The notes under the pieces: model-generated
The model's input: only the letters and a program-made list of their open reading frames with translations
Databases searched by the model: none
Told to the model about the DNA's origin: nothing
Part shown: piece by piece, positions 9,164-18,292 of the stretch
Layout of the letters: the number at the start of each line of letters is the position of its first letter
Position numbering within the stretch: the first letter of the stretch is position 1
Source of the DNA: Podila epigama
Taxonomy: Eukaryota > Mortierellomycota > Mortierellomycetes > Mortierellales > Mortierellaceae
Reading direction: 5' to 3'
Assembly (NCBI GenBank): GCA_015679605.1
Contig: JAAAVE010000020.1
Location: 25,725-50,013, forward strand
DNA: 24,289 bases
Made by a program: the position numbers and the translations under genes

Positions 9164-11652
9164 TTACAGAATCTCCTCATGGCAGACAACGCCCTCGGCC
9201 TCAATAGCCTTGATGAGAGGATCGTTGATATCGGACGACATGGGGGCGAGGATACCGGGCTTGTTGATGACGCCATCAAGGACGAGCTGGGTAGCAACAC
9301 CGCAGGGCATACCGACGAGACGCGCCATGGCGGAAGCACCCTCGGGGTTACCGTACTCGAGGACGGTGGAGGTGCGGGTCTGGCGAGTGCCATCCTTGAG
9401 CTCAATCTCAAACTTGTGCTGAAGCATGACCATATCACGCTCACCCTTGGCGTACATCATCTTCTCCTCCAATGTCGCGCAAAGAGTGTCGAGGTAGTTA
9501 CCACGGCGCTGGACAGGGACCGTGGAGAACATTCCGAGCCTGAATGAATTTGATGAGTCGTGAGCGAGCGAGTGAGTGAATGAGTATAAAAAGTGAATGA
9601 GCATATAGGAGGTCCTAACGATAATGACACTTACCACTTCATGCCCTTGATAATACGCTCAATCTCACTGCCCTTGATCGACGACTTTTCCTTGATGAGT
9701 TCAACAAGGTCACTAATAATATCAATTTTCAGTGAGAGAACAAGAAAAAAGTGAGTGAGTGAGCATCAAAATGTGTTGTCTACGGCTGCGTATCTAGGTC
9801 ACCAATCAAAGATTGAAGGTTAGCCACCATCCCCTATTCGTTTTCTTTTTTCTTCTCACGGTCCAAATATGGACATGACTCGATACGCACCCAGGCAATC
9901 TCCGAGGCAGAAGGAGCCAAAAACTCTTGAGGGGCATCATCCAAGAAGCCAATGTCCACCAAGGCCTTGACAAACTCGGGGAAACCAGCATAGCGAAGGG
10001 TACCGCGGAGGATAGTATGAGCCTCGGGGATGTTGTAACGCTCCTTGTAAGGGGATGAGTCACGGTTAGGGTAGCCAACAAAGGCAAAAGCAGGGTAGAT
10101 AGGGATAGGCTTGGCAGAGTTCATTAGATCGTTGCCAGAGTACTCGACAATCTCGCCATTTTCGTAAAACTTTGCATTGTTCTTCAAGGCGAGGAGCACA
10201 CCGCGCGAGGACCAAGAGAACTTGTAGCCCAGAGGGTTGTTCGAGGCCTCGGGGGCAGGGAGACCACCGCAGTAGGATAAGAACGAGAGCACCTTGCCAC
10301 CCTCAGCATGCACCTCGTTGATGGTCTTGAGTGCATACAAGTGGTCAACACCAGGATCAACACCAATCTCGTTCATGACAACAACACCAGCAGCCTTGGC
10401 ACTAGAAAAAATAAGCGATGAGGCATGGATGGTGAGTTTTAGGTATGTTTTCAATGAATCCGATGGACCAAAAGAGAACCATGTTGTGTGTCATTGGTAT
10501 CAGAGACGCCACTAGTGTCATTAGCCTCTTTTGCTGTTGGTGTCAAGTTTGTTTCTGTGGATCCATTTTTTTTTCGAAAATAAACTTACGCCTCATCATA
10601 AGCCATCATGGCAGGGGAAACGTAGCTGGTAGTGACGACGTTGGTCTTTGACTTGATGGCGGACTTGATGACCTGGGCGTGGAAGGTATAAGGGATCAAG
10701 GAGATGACAACATCATGCTCGGCGATGACAGCGTCGAGGGCAGCCTCGTCGTTGACATCAAGAGAGATGGCGGTGGTGTTGGCGTAGCTTCCAGCAAGCT
10801 CCTGAGCAATGTGAAGACGGCGAGCAGCTAAATAGAAAGGACCAAAAAGCAGAGGGATNNNNNNNNNNNNNNNNNNNNNNNNNNNNNNNNNNNNNNNNNN
10901 NNNNNNNNNNNNNNNNNNNNNNNNNNNNNNNNNNNNNNNNNNNNNNNNNNNNNNNNNNNNNNNNNNNNNNNNNNNNNNNNNNNNNNNNNNNNNNNNNNNN
11001 NNNNNNNNNNNNNNNNAAAAAAAAAAAAAAAAAAGGTCCCAAAGCAAAAGCAAGGTCGGAGAACCAAGATTTCCCCACATCTTCATCAGGGAGTATTCAG
11101 TGAGGGATAATCTCATCATTCCTGGTCTACAACATCTCTTGATCAAGATGACCAGAGATAAAGCACACATTGATCACGAGCATTCATCCAGGAACCGAGA
11201 ACAGTATTCTTGTTTGTTGCTCCCACACAGAGTTTTTCAATGTCCCCCAGCTGCTCTGTCAAGAAATGGATTTCTCGACTTTTTTTCTTCATCTGGCACG
11301 GTGTAGGATGATATGTTGATGCTGGATCAACATCCATTTTGCGCGTGAAGGTGAAGAGGGATGGGAATAAAGAAAGAGAAGATCGTCTTACCGATCGTGA
11401 GCTTGTTCTCAGGACGACGGCAGAGATACTCAACACAGGGCTCGGCGACGAAACCAGATCCGAGGAGCAAAATCTTCCTGTGCACATGTAAGAAAAACGA
11501 GTCGCGAGGAATGCAAAATGAAGAAGAGAAGATGGATGTGAGTAGCCGTGATAGACGGGTATTAAGAGGGTAGGATGCTTTATACATGATCCATCCCTCA
11601 GCGATACATGGACATAGTTTGACAGTGAGGCGACGACGTATTACTTGGTCAT
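9164..11652 (-). CDS. LYS9: Saccharopine reductase (saccharopine dehydrogenase, glutamate-forming), lysine biosynthesis
   Basis: Minus-strand exons in coding order: 11652-11645, 11477-11392, 10827-10590, 10401-9891, 9833-9784, 9712-9635 and 9539-9164, giving 448 aa (yeast Lys9 is 446). The enzyme (EC 1.5.1.10) condenses aminoadipate semialdehyde with glutamate to make saccharopine, using NADPH, in the fungal alpha-aminoadipate lysine pathway. A Rossmann motif GSGFVAEP begins at residue 9. The conserved EIGVDPGVDHLYA starts at 122, with SYCGGLPAPEASNNPLGYKFSWS following. The C-terminal part includes KGMKWLGMFS and GMPCGVATQL. The first exon is only 8 nt (ATGACCAA) and joins to give MTKKILLLG. 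The 50-nt fifth exon is the least certain: it was chosen because it alone keeps phase between AW and DLVELI. The N gap falls in intron 2, so no coding sequence is lost. The gene is divergent from the FAD monooxygenase. Confidence 0.95.
10828..11391 (-). other. Long intron 2 of LYS9, containing the assembly gap
   Basis: Donor ATCG|GTAAGA at 11391 and acceptor TATTTAG at 10828. Splicing joins NKLTI to AARRLHIAQ in the right phase. At 564 nt as assembled it is far longer than the other introns of this gene (57-188 nt). The stretch 11035-11390 has no coding signal. It does have a small TGTTGAT/ATCAACA hairpin near 11312-11330. Confidence 0.8.
10859..11016. other. Assembly gap of 158 N next to an 18-A homopolymer
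   Basis: 158 consecutive N are followed directly by 18 A (11017-11034). The gap lies within intron 2 of LYS9. The N count may be an estimate, not a measured length. The flanks resemble each other weakly (AAAGGACCAAAAAGCAG and AAAGGTCCCAAAGCAAAAG), which could hint at a local duplication or misjoin. Confidence 0.95.
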
Positions 11653-12845
11653 TGTGTATAGAACGGAGTAGAAACAAAGGTGGAGGGGGGGAAAGGTGAA
11701 GAACAAAAAGAAGAAGGCGAACAAGAAAAAGTTGAAAAAAAAAGCTCATCTTTCACTTGAGTTGACAAAAGAATTTCAACTTGGATGATCAAAAGGCAAG
11801 CCACAGGAACAACGTCACGAGATCTGATGATTGCCACCAACTATGCAAACGCGAATGATTTGACGCTGAAGACAGTAAGTTAGAGGGCTGCAGATGTTTT
11901 TGAAAATGATGGAAGGGTTATTATTGAATGATTTTTTTATGCTTGTTGCCATATGTTGGTTATGGCAGTTAACCCTGTTGTTGGCGTGTGTTAACATCCC
12001 CCTCAAAACCATGAACAACATGAATCTTTGATACTATGGTCGCGTCGTTGCATCAAAAGTGCAGCTCGGTTATATGATTCTTTTTGCAGTTCTTCGACCA
12101 GTGTACCCATCTTTCTGTTTTTTGATTCTTTTTGCGTTTTGATAGGTATTTTTGACTCGAACAAGAAGTCCCTGGTGGATGGATGGTTGTGGATAGTGTG
12201 AACATTGGACAGTCAATAAAAGTAAGTACAAACTGCAGCCGGTGAGAGGAGATGGATTGACTACTCGGATTGATGCATGCTGTCTTTTGCACCATCAATC
12301 GGTTCAACTGTCATCTCAATTTGTATGTTAGCTGAATAGATTGTCATTGTTGTATACGGCATTATTTAATTGTTGCAAAAGATACTGAAGATGTTCAAAG
12401 CATGGAAACCGTTTCCATGACAGACCTCTTCATCCATACCCGCATTTCCTAGTTTAGATACCATGGTGGTCAGAGTTGCTCTTTGACATCAAAAACACTG
12501 CTGTCGTCTCCACGGTTAGTTTGAAATATTTGTTTGTACGTCCAGGCTCTGATGCCTTGGTTTGGCACAGGTGTAGAGCAATGTATCATGCTGTGGCAGG
12601 TATCACAATCAAAAAAGAAAGTCTTGCATACGCCCATGGTTGTTGCACAGCATAAAAAAAATGTTGGCATGGGAAATAATTTGGCCTGTCGAAAACTGAA
12701 TGGTTGTTGTGGCAAGATGTCGCGGCGTAAGTCTTGCCATTGCACTTCATCATCATCCTCATTTCGAGAAATTGGATTTTTTCTCATTGCTACATTCTCT
12801 TTTTTCTTCACCAACTCTCAAACCACTTTCTTTCAGCTTTTCTTA
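11653..12845. promoter_or_regulatory. Divergent upstream region between LYS9 and the FAD monooxygenase
   Basis: About 1.2 kb separate the two start codons. No coding sequence with family support is present; a 114-codon minus-strand frame at 12470-12814 has no recognisable motif. Notable elements: a 9-bp inverted repeat at 11729-11737/11774-11782, a 13-bp direct repeat at 12075-12087/12123-12135, and an interrupted palindrome at 12401-12419. The last 60 nt before the monooxygenase ATG are pyrimidine-rich and include TTTCAG nine bases upstream, which could be the end of a 5' UTR intron. No Lys14-type TCCRNYGGA or Gcn4-type TGACTCA site was seen near LYS9. Confidence 0.5.
12401..12419. promoter_or_regulatory. 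Interrupted palindrome CATGGAAAC-C-GTTTCCATG
   Basis: Two perfect 9-nt arms are separated by one base. It lies about 430 nt upstream of the monooxygenase ATG, and about 750 nt from LYS9, in non-coding DNA. Its form suits a dimeric transcription factor. The function is inferred from symmetry and position only. Confidence 0.5.
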
Positions 12846-15056
12846 ATGCCAGCAGCGCAGTTTTCCTCTCGTGTGGCCCAAGCGCACGAAAACTCGAGAC
12901 TTGGACTTGAAAATGAATCTACTGCCGAAACCGAGGTTCCACTGACTCCTGAGAAGCAGGAGCTATTGTCCAAGCCTATGGTGCTTATCTCTGGTGGAGG
13001 CATCGCCAGTCTTATGCTCGCCACTCTTCTCTACAAGGCCAACTACCCTTTCCTAATCTTTGAACGAGCAAAAGAAGTCAGGCCGTTGGGTATGTCAAAC
13101 AAGTCCATAGAATCTAAACAAACGAGGAAAAGAATATGTATCCTAACCACAGAGTCACTCTATCTATCCCAGGTTCATTCATATGTCTGGGGTCCGTATT
13201 TGGCCCACTTTTCAAGCAGCTTGGTATTTATGACGAATATGTCCAATTGAGTAAATGTCTGAACGGTGGCCAAATGTACACAGAAAATCTGAAGCCAATC
13301 AAGACTTTTGATATCGGCCAGGGCAAGTCAATGTAAGAAATGAGTAGTTCCTCCTCATCTAAACCCTGGACCAATGTCTTCTATTCATCTTCACTAACGA
13401 CAGCATTATAATCATAAAATAGGACTGGCTATGACCAGTATGTCATTTCCCGTCCAGACCTGTACAGCTTACTGTTACGCCAAATTCCTAGAAACCGCAT
13501 CTTGCTTGGCAAACGCATCTTATCCTTCTCTCAGAATGAGAAGTATGTCACTACTCGATGCTCAGACAACTCCGTCTACCAAGGAGATGTCCTCGTCGGT
13601 GCCGATGGAGCTTACTCTGCTGTTCGCCAGCAGATGTACAAGGACCTCAAATTGGAAAATAAACTGCCAGCTTGCGATGATGTCGAGTTGCCATTCAGCT
13701 GCGTTTGCCTTGTAGGCCAAACTGTCCCATTGGACCCCGAAGAGTTTCCTGCCCTCAAAAAAATTGACTGCGATAGCTACTCCGTTCTTGGTCGTGAAAG
13801 CAACTGCACTGTAAGAAAGACCACGTAAAAATCGACGTTGGCGACGACTGAAAAGCTACTTACCCTTCATATTCTGTTTCCAATATTTCGCACATCACAT
13901 AGTGGCTTACTTTTACAACCAAGCAAAATACTATCTGTTGGATGGTGATTCAGTTCCTGAACAAGGATACTGTAAAAGACAACGATGCCTTCCGCAACTC
14001 TGAATGGGGTTGGGAAGCTGCCGAGGCTATGGCCAAAGAAGTGAAAGTATTCAAGCTCCCTGGTCTTCGCAACGGAAAGCCATTGACCCTTGGAGACTAT
14101 CTCGATAAGACACCATTGGAGTGTATTTCCAAAGTCATGCTCGAGGAGATTGTCTTTGAGACATGGTACAAAGGCCGCGCTGTCCTCATTGGAGATGGTG
14201 AGTACTTTAAGCATAACGGCAGGTATGAAGTTATCCGCCTATAAACTAACTATTGACGAGCTCCCTTACTTCAACGATGACATAGCTTGCCACAAGGTAA
14301 AATGGGTTAAACATGGAATAATAGACATAACTGCACACAATTCTTGCGTCTGATGACTAACAATCCATGACGCTCACTAAAACAGATGAATCCGTCAGGA
14401 GGCGTCGGTGCTTTGCATGCGATTCAGGATGCGGTGGCTCTGGCCAACTGGATTAGTACCCTGAGAAGCCCCAGTGTTAGGGAACTTGAAGAGGTGTTCC
14501 AAGAGTATCGTAGCGAACGTTACCCTATTGTCAAGGATGCCTTTTCCACAAGCCAAATGTTTCGACGCAATTTGGGAAAGGTAGGCTTTATCTTGTATGT
14601 TAATGATTCGTGTTATTTTTTTATGAGTAGGCATAAATGTTCACCGTAAAACGAACATTTGTGCATCTTCCATTTCAAATTGCTTAGGATTTTTCTTCGG
14701 CCATGACGCGTGAGTTCTTGAAGAGAATGCCCATTTGGCTGTACAAACTGGTTTTTAAAAAGATGTGCGCATTAAGGTACCAGGCCTCTTTCCTGCCATT
14801 GGTGGAAGACAATGGTAAAGTCAAACCCCGCTACCAACCCAGTCTCTATAAGACGATAAAGATCCTCAAGGAGCAAGAAGTGTTAACCGGTCCTGAAATC
14901 ATTGCCAGAAAAGCGCCCGAGCCTCCTAAGAAAGCACCCAAAGCCGCTGTCAAAGACGCTCTCGAGTCTGCCAAGAAAGCATTCAAAGCCGCCGTCAAAG
15001 GAGCCCCTGAAGCCGTTACGACCACGTCTGGATCCGCTCGTGTCATTACATTGTAG
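12846..15056 (+). CDS. FAD-dependent monooxygenase (PF01494-type aromatic hydroxylase family)
   Basis: Exons are 12846-13089, 13173-13332, 13423-13810, 13903-14197, 14286-14296, 14386-14580 and 14688-15056, giving 553 aa. Family members use FAD and NAD(P)H to hydroxylate aromatic or polyketide-like substrates; the substrate here is unknown. The nucleotide-binding motif is VLISGGGIASLMLATLL (residues 46 onward), with Ser55 in place of the last Gly of GxGxxG. A family-typical ISRPDLYSLL follows. GADGAYSAVR (194 onward) is the DG motif, and GDACHKMNPSGGVGALHAIQDA (361 onward) is the FAD ribityl/phosphate-binding GD motif. An 11-nt exon encodes ACHK within that motif. The C terminus ends in a Lys/Ala/Pro-rich tail with an internal repeat. 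The N-terminal 44 residues look unstructured, without a clear signal peptide. Introns are uniform (83-107 nt). The frame is open upstream of 12846, but that sequence has no family similarity, so the ATG just after the pyrimidine tract is preferred. Confidence 0.88.
14286..14296 (+). other. 11-nt micro-exon of the FAD monooxygenase
   Basis: The exon CTTGCCACAAG is flanked by TAG on its left and GTAAAA on its right. It completes the conserved GD-A-C-H-K-M-N-P motif in phase (phase 1 entry, phase 0 exit). Skipping it would shift the frame and destroy the FAD-binding motif. Confidence 0.85.
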
Positions 15057-15414
15057 AACGTCGAAACCGGATAAAGTGGCTATCTATTATTGCAAACACT
15101 CATGAGCCTTTCTGGAAACATTTGAATGCTCTCCTTCATCAAGGCAGGGACTGCGTTTGTATGAACAGGTTGTTTACTAATACCACTATCTTGTTGATTC
15201 TCAAAGAACACACAAACGCAAGAATGCGCCAAAGCCTAGAAACAAAACGTGCAGCTTATAGTTCTTGTTTATTTGTTTGTTCATCAAACTTCAAATTTTA
15301 AGGGATTCTCTCTCTACCCCACTGAAAGACAAGCCACCCTTTTTGTGTCTCCAACTAAACATTTTTTTATCTTGTTTTGTTGTTCATGCAAACACTTTTC
15401 TCATCACTTGCAAC
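15057..15414. other. Intergenic: monooxygenase 3' end and NXT1 promoter
   Basis: 358 nt without a gene. T-rich stretches precede the NXT1 start (15355-15380). No canonical AATAAA, RNA gene or notable repeat was seen. Confidence 0.5.
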
Positions 15415-16379
15415 ATGGCTGTAAGTAATTGGTTTGCGTCATGAGAGAGCATGACCCTTGTCATGCAGTCCTGTCTTGTCAGTGTCAGGCATCATGCAGC
15501 ACAGTTGACAAACAATCCGCCCAAAAAAAACTATTGACTGACCCTTGCAGGACCACACGCGCAAAAAATAAACTCTCATAGGACTCACTCAAAGCTCATG
15601 TCGACATCTCGTCCAAAGGAGCTGATCAGTTTGTTGAGCTGTACTACAAGGTCTTTGATACCCAGCGCACAGTATGTTCACTCTTCAGTTCTATTTAGTT
15701 TTTTTTTTTTTCTAGATTGGCTTTTTTTCTTTTTCTCTTTCTCGACTTTGGTGGAAAGAATGAAAAAGATGGACATTGACTCCTCCTCACCCTCAAACGC
15801 GTTCATCCCTCTAGGTACTGAATCGTCTCTATCGTGATAGTTCGGCCGTCTTGTGGAATGGTAATGGACGTTCGAGTATTTGCAGTGAAGGCTGGCCTTG
15901 TCAAAATGATGGGATTTTTGTTGTCGATATTCCAAGGCACTCATCTTTATGATTTTTTCTTTTCTTTTTTATTCACGTTGTATCATAGGAAACGCTTTTT
16001 CTGGCATAACACCGTTCTCAGAGTTTTACAACAAGCTTCCTGCCAGCGAACACAATATCAACACTTATGACTGCCACCCACTTCCAAGTAAGGACATATG
16101 GAGCGTTGGCAAGGAGTAACGTTGTGTCTTTTTATCATATTGATGATACTCACCGCATTATCACATTTTTTTATTTCATTCTATCACCTTGACTGTTGTG
16201 CATCGATCGTAGCTCAAGCTGGACCCAACACACCTGGAAGCATCATTGTCAATGTATCAGGAACTGTAAAGTACAGCAACGAAACCAAGGAACGGTTGTT
16301 CTCCCAGTCATTTGTGCTCAGCCCAGATCCAGCCAATGGCTCCTTTTATGTTTGGTCAGACTGCTTCCGTTTTGTATAG
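15415..16379 (+). CDS. NXT1: NTF2-related mRNA export factor p15/NXT1
   Basis: Exons are 15415-15420, 15582-15671, 15815-15860, 15989-16087 and 16213-16379, giving 135 aa (human NXT1 is 140). In animals p15 pairs with the NTF2-like domain of NXF1/TAP to carry mRNA through nuclear pores; a Mex67-type partner is expected here. The single NTF2-like domain covers the protein: FVELYYKVFD, VLNRLYRDSSAVLWNGNAFSG, FYNKLPASEHNINTYDCHP, SIIVNVSGTVKY, FSQSFVLSPD and a closing FYVWSDCFRF. The closing SDCFRF matches NXT1 rather than NTF2 itself. The first exon is only ATGGCT; it joins in phase to GACTCACTC to give MADSLKAHVD. The next exon's competing CAG acceptor at 15550 leads straight to a stop, so the TAG at 15581 is chosen. 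Confidence 0.92.
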
Positions 16380-16842
16380 ACGAGACGGACCTTTAGACAA
16401 AGCACAAGCGAGAAATGTGTCACTATTGTTGTTTGTTTTTTTCATTTCCTTACTGTACATTACAAGATAATACATCTTTCATCTTCATCTTGACCCTCAT
16501 CCTACACAAGATGACTGACTATAGGCTTGGATGTGCTGGTTGCTTTTGGTTTGGATGCTTGACTTGGAATTGACTGACGAAATAGAAGTGCTCTTGTTCG
16601 TCCCAGAAAGGAAAAAAAAAAATATCGGATCAGCGCAAAGAGCAAATCCAAAAGAAGAAATTTTTGATTTTTTGTCTCAATCTTGCAAGAACGGTCATAT
16701 TTGATCAAACTCGGAATTCTTTTTCGTTTTCCTTCACCCATCCACACATCCATCCACACACCCATACACACCTTCGCACACCTTCACATCCACATTTACA
16801 TCTATACACCATCCCTCACTTATACATCCATACATTTACTCA
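16380..16842. other. Intergenic: NXT1 3' end and CA-rich leader of the DUF1279 gene
   Basis: 463 nt without a gene. From about 16735 to the ATG at 16843 the plus strand is an almost G-free CA/CT-rich tract of imperfect CCATCCACA, CACAC and ACATC units, probably the 5' UTR. An A run at about 16611-16622 lies further upstream. No RNA gene seen. Confidence 0.5.
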
Positions 16843-17676
16843 ATGAGCACTGCTGCATCCAACATTCGCAGGGCCGTTGCATTGCCACCACTCAAGGCAT
16901 GGCCCGCTCCGAGATCCATTCGGGTCATGCGAACATCACCCACTCCATGCACCAACGTTGTTCGCAAGACGCTTTACAGCACCCGCTCTGGATCACTTCA
17001 ATCTCGTTTCGGAAACCCGTCTCTGTCTCTTTCTGAGGCCAACCGCCCATACACTGCCAACCGCAACACTAACGCGAGCCTTGGCTTCTCACAAGTCGTC
17101 CGCCGCGGATTCGCTTCTTCCACCTCACCCGCACCAAAGGCCTCGACCACGACTTCAACATCACAACCTGTCAAGAAGGCAGGGATGATGGACAAGATCA
17201 AGGATCTGGTCAAGCAGTACGGATACACGGGTGTGGCGGTCTATCTTGGTATCTCAATGATCGATCTGGCAGCAACGTTTGTGATTGTCAAGGCTGCAGG
17301 TATGGAAAAGATTGAGGCCGCACAGGATTGGGTACTCGACAATGTGGGCACCTACCTCGGATACAAGACCTCGGCCGAGAAGCATGCGGAGGAACTGGAG
17401 AAGCGGCGGAAGGAGCATGGAGATGCAGAGTTGGACACTGTGGACGATGCCCGAGTCGGTGCCATCTACAATAAGGCGTCTGGGCTTTGGAGCGTGTTTG
17501 TGATTGCGTACGGTATCCACAAGCTGTTGGTGCCCTTGCGCGTGGTGGCAACTAGCATGATCACGCCACCACTGGTCAAGTGGCTTGTCAAGCGTGGATG
17601 GATTAAGGAGGTCGTCAAGAAGGGAACTGGCGCGACTGGAGCAGCAGCAGCCACCTCTAGGGCCCCCAAGCCTTAA
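16843..17676 (+). CDS. Mitochondrial DUF1279/FAM210-like inner-membrane protein
   Basis: A single uninterrupted exon of 277 aa. The first 110 residues are rich in Arg, Ser, Thr and Ala with almost no acidic residues, which is a strong mitochondrial presequence, with RRGFASS near 87-93 as a possible processing region. The DUF1279 core follows: MMDKIKDLVKQYGYTGVAVY (115-134), a membrane segment at about 130-152, and then a charged helix (176-194) rich in Glu, Lys and Arg. A second hydrophobic stretch at about 213-250 includes VIAYGIHKLLVPLRV and PPLVKWLVKRGWI, which is highly family-like. The C-terminal tail is Ala/Gly-rich. Animal FAM210A/B act in mitochondrial protein synthesis and metabolism; the exact function in fungi is not established. 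It is the only intronless gene of the eight. Confidence 0.86.
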   Translation: MSTAASNIRRAVALPPLKAWPAPRSIRVMRTSPTPCTNVVRKTLYSTRSGSLQSRFGNPSLSLSEANRPYTANRNTNASLGFSQVVRRGFASSTSPAPKASTTTSTSQPVKKAGMMDKIKDLVKQYGYTGVAVYLGISMIDLAATFVIVKAAGMEKIEAAQDWVLDNVGTYLGYKTSAEKHAEELEKRRKEHGDAELDTVDDARVGAIYNKASGLWSVFVIAYGIHKLLVPLRVVATSMITPPLVKWLVKRGWIKEVVKKGTGATGAAAATSRAPKP

Positions 17677-18292
17677 ATCGTACTCTTTGCATTCGACACT
17701 CTAAATTCATTTCTTGCAAGGAATCCAGCATAATTTCACACTAGATAACTGGTATTTTTTTCTTTAGAAGTGAAAAACAAAAGCGAGGCATACACTCGAT
17801 ATAGAAGGCTTGTTATATATGGTATATAAAGAAGACCCCGTGCCAACGAAGCAAGTTATTACGTTGAATATCATTGTACAATTGCACGCGCGTGATGTTG
17901 GATATTGAAGCAAGAACGTGACGCTAGGACGTGATACTAGAACAGAGATGGTGGAATGCAAAGGCTAGAACGTTGGAGGCAAAAACAAGACCAAAGGTAA
18001 TAGAGCGGAATACAGTTCATTCGGGAACGATATGCTCTTTCATGAATTCACTCATGGCTATGTTGTTCATAATATGAGCAAGTTTAAAGGCTTCTTCTGT
18101 TTTGTTAGATAGGAGCGTGCCGGCATGCTGGTACAAAAGCCAAGTGTAAATCTGTAGGTGGCTTTGATATGTCCTCCTACTCCAGTTCTTTTTTTTTTTT
18201 TTTTTTTTATTTGACAGTCCAATTTTGTTGTTGTTTGTGCATACAAAAAAAGAAAAAAAGGGACTTCATCAACAACAACACCTCATTACACA
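17677..18292. other. Intergenic: DUF1279 gene 3' end and IPI3 promoter
   Basis: 616 nt without a gene. A TATA-rich patch (TTATATATGGTATATAAAG) begins near 17812 but sits about 470 nt from the next ATG, so its role is unclear. Two similar 13-mers (AACGTGACGCTAG and GACGTGATACTAG) abut at 17915-17940. A T run of about 20 lies near 18188-18209 and an A/G-rich tract at 18245-18260, just upstream of IPI3. Confidence 0.5.

Noticed and set aside
12470-12814. 114-codon minus-strand open frame
   Set aside because: No recognisable motif or family, it lies in a promoter region, and it contains homopolymer-derived runs.
16611-16622. A run considered as a retroposed transcript end
   Set aside because: No processed coding sequence or target duplication lies beside it. 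Homopolymers are frequent throughout the window.
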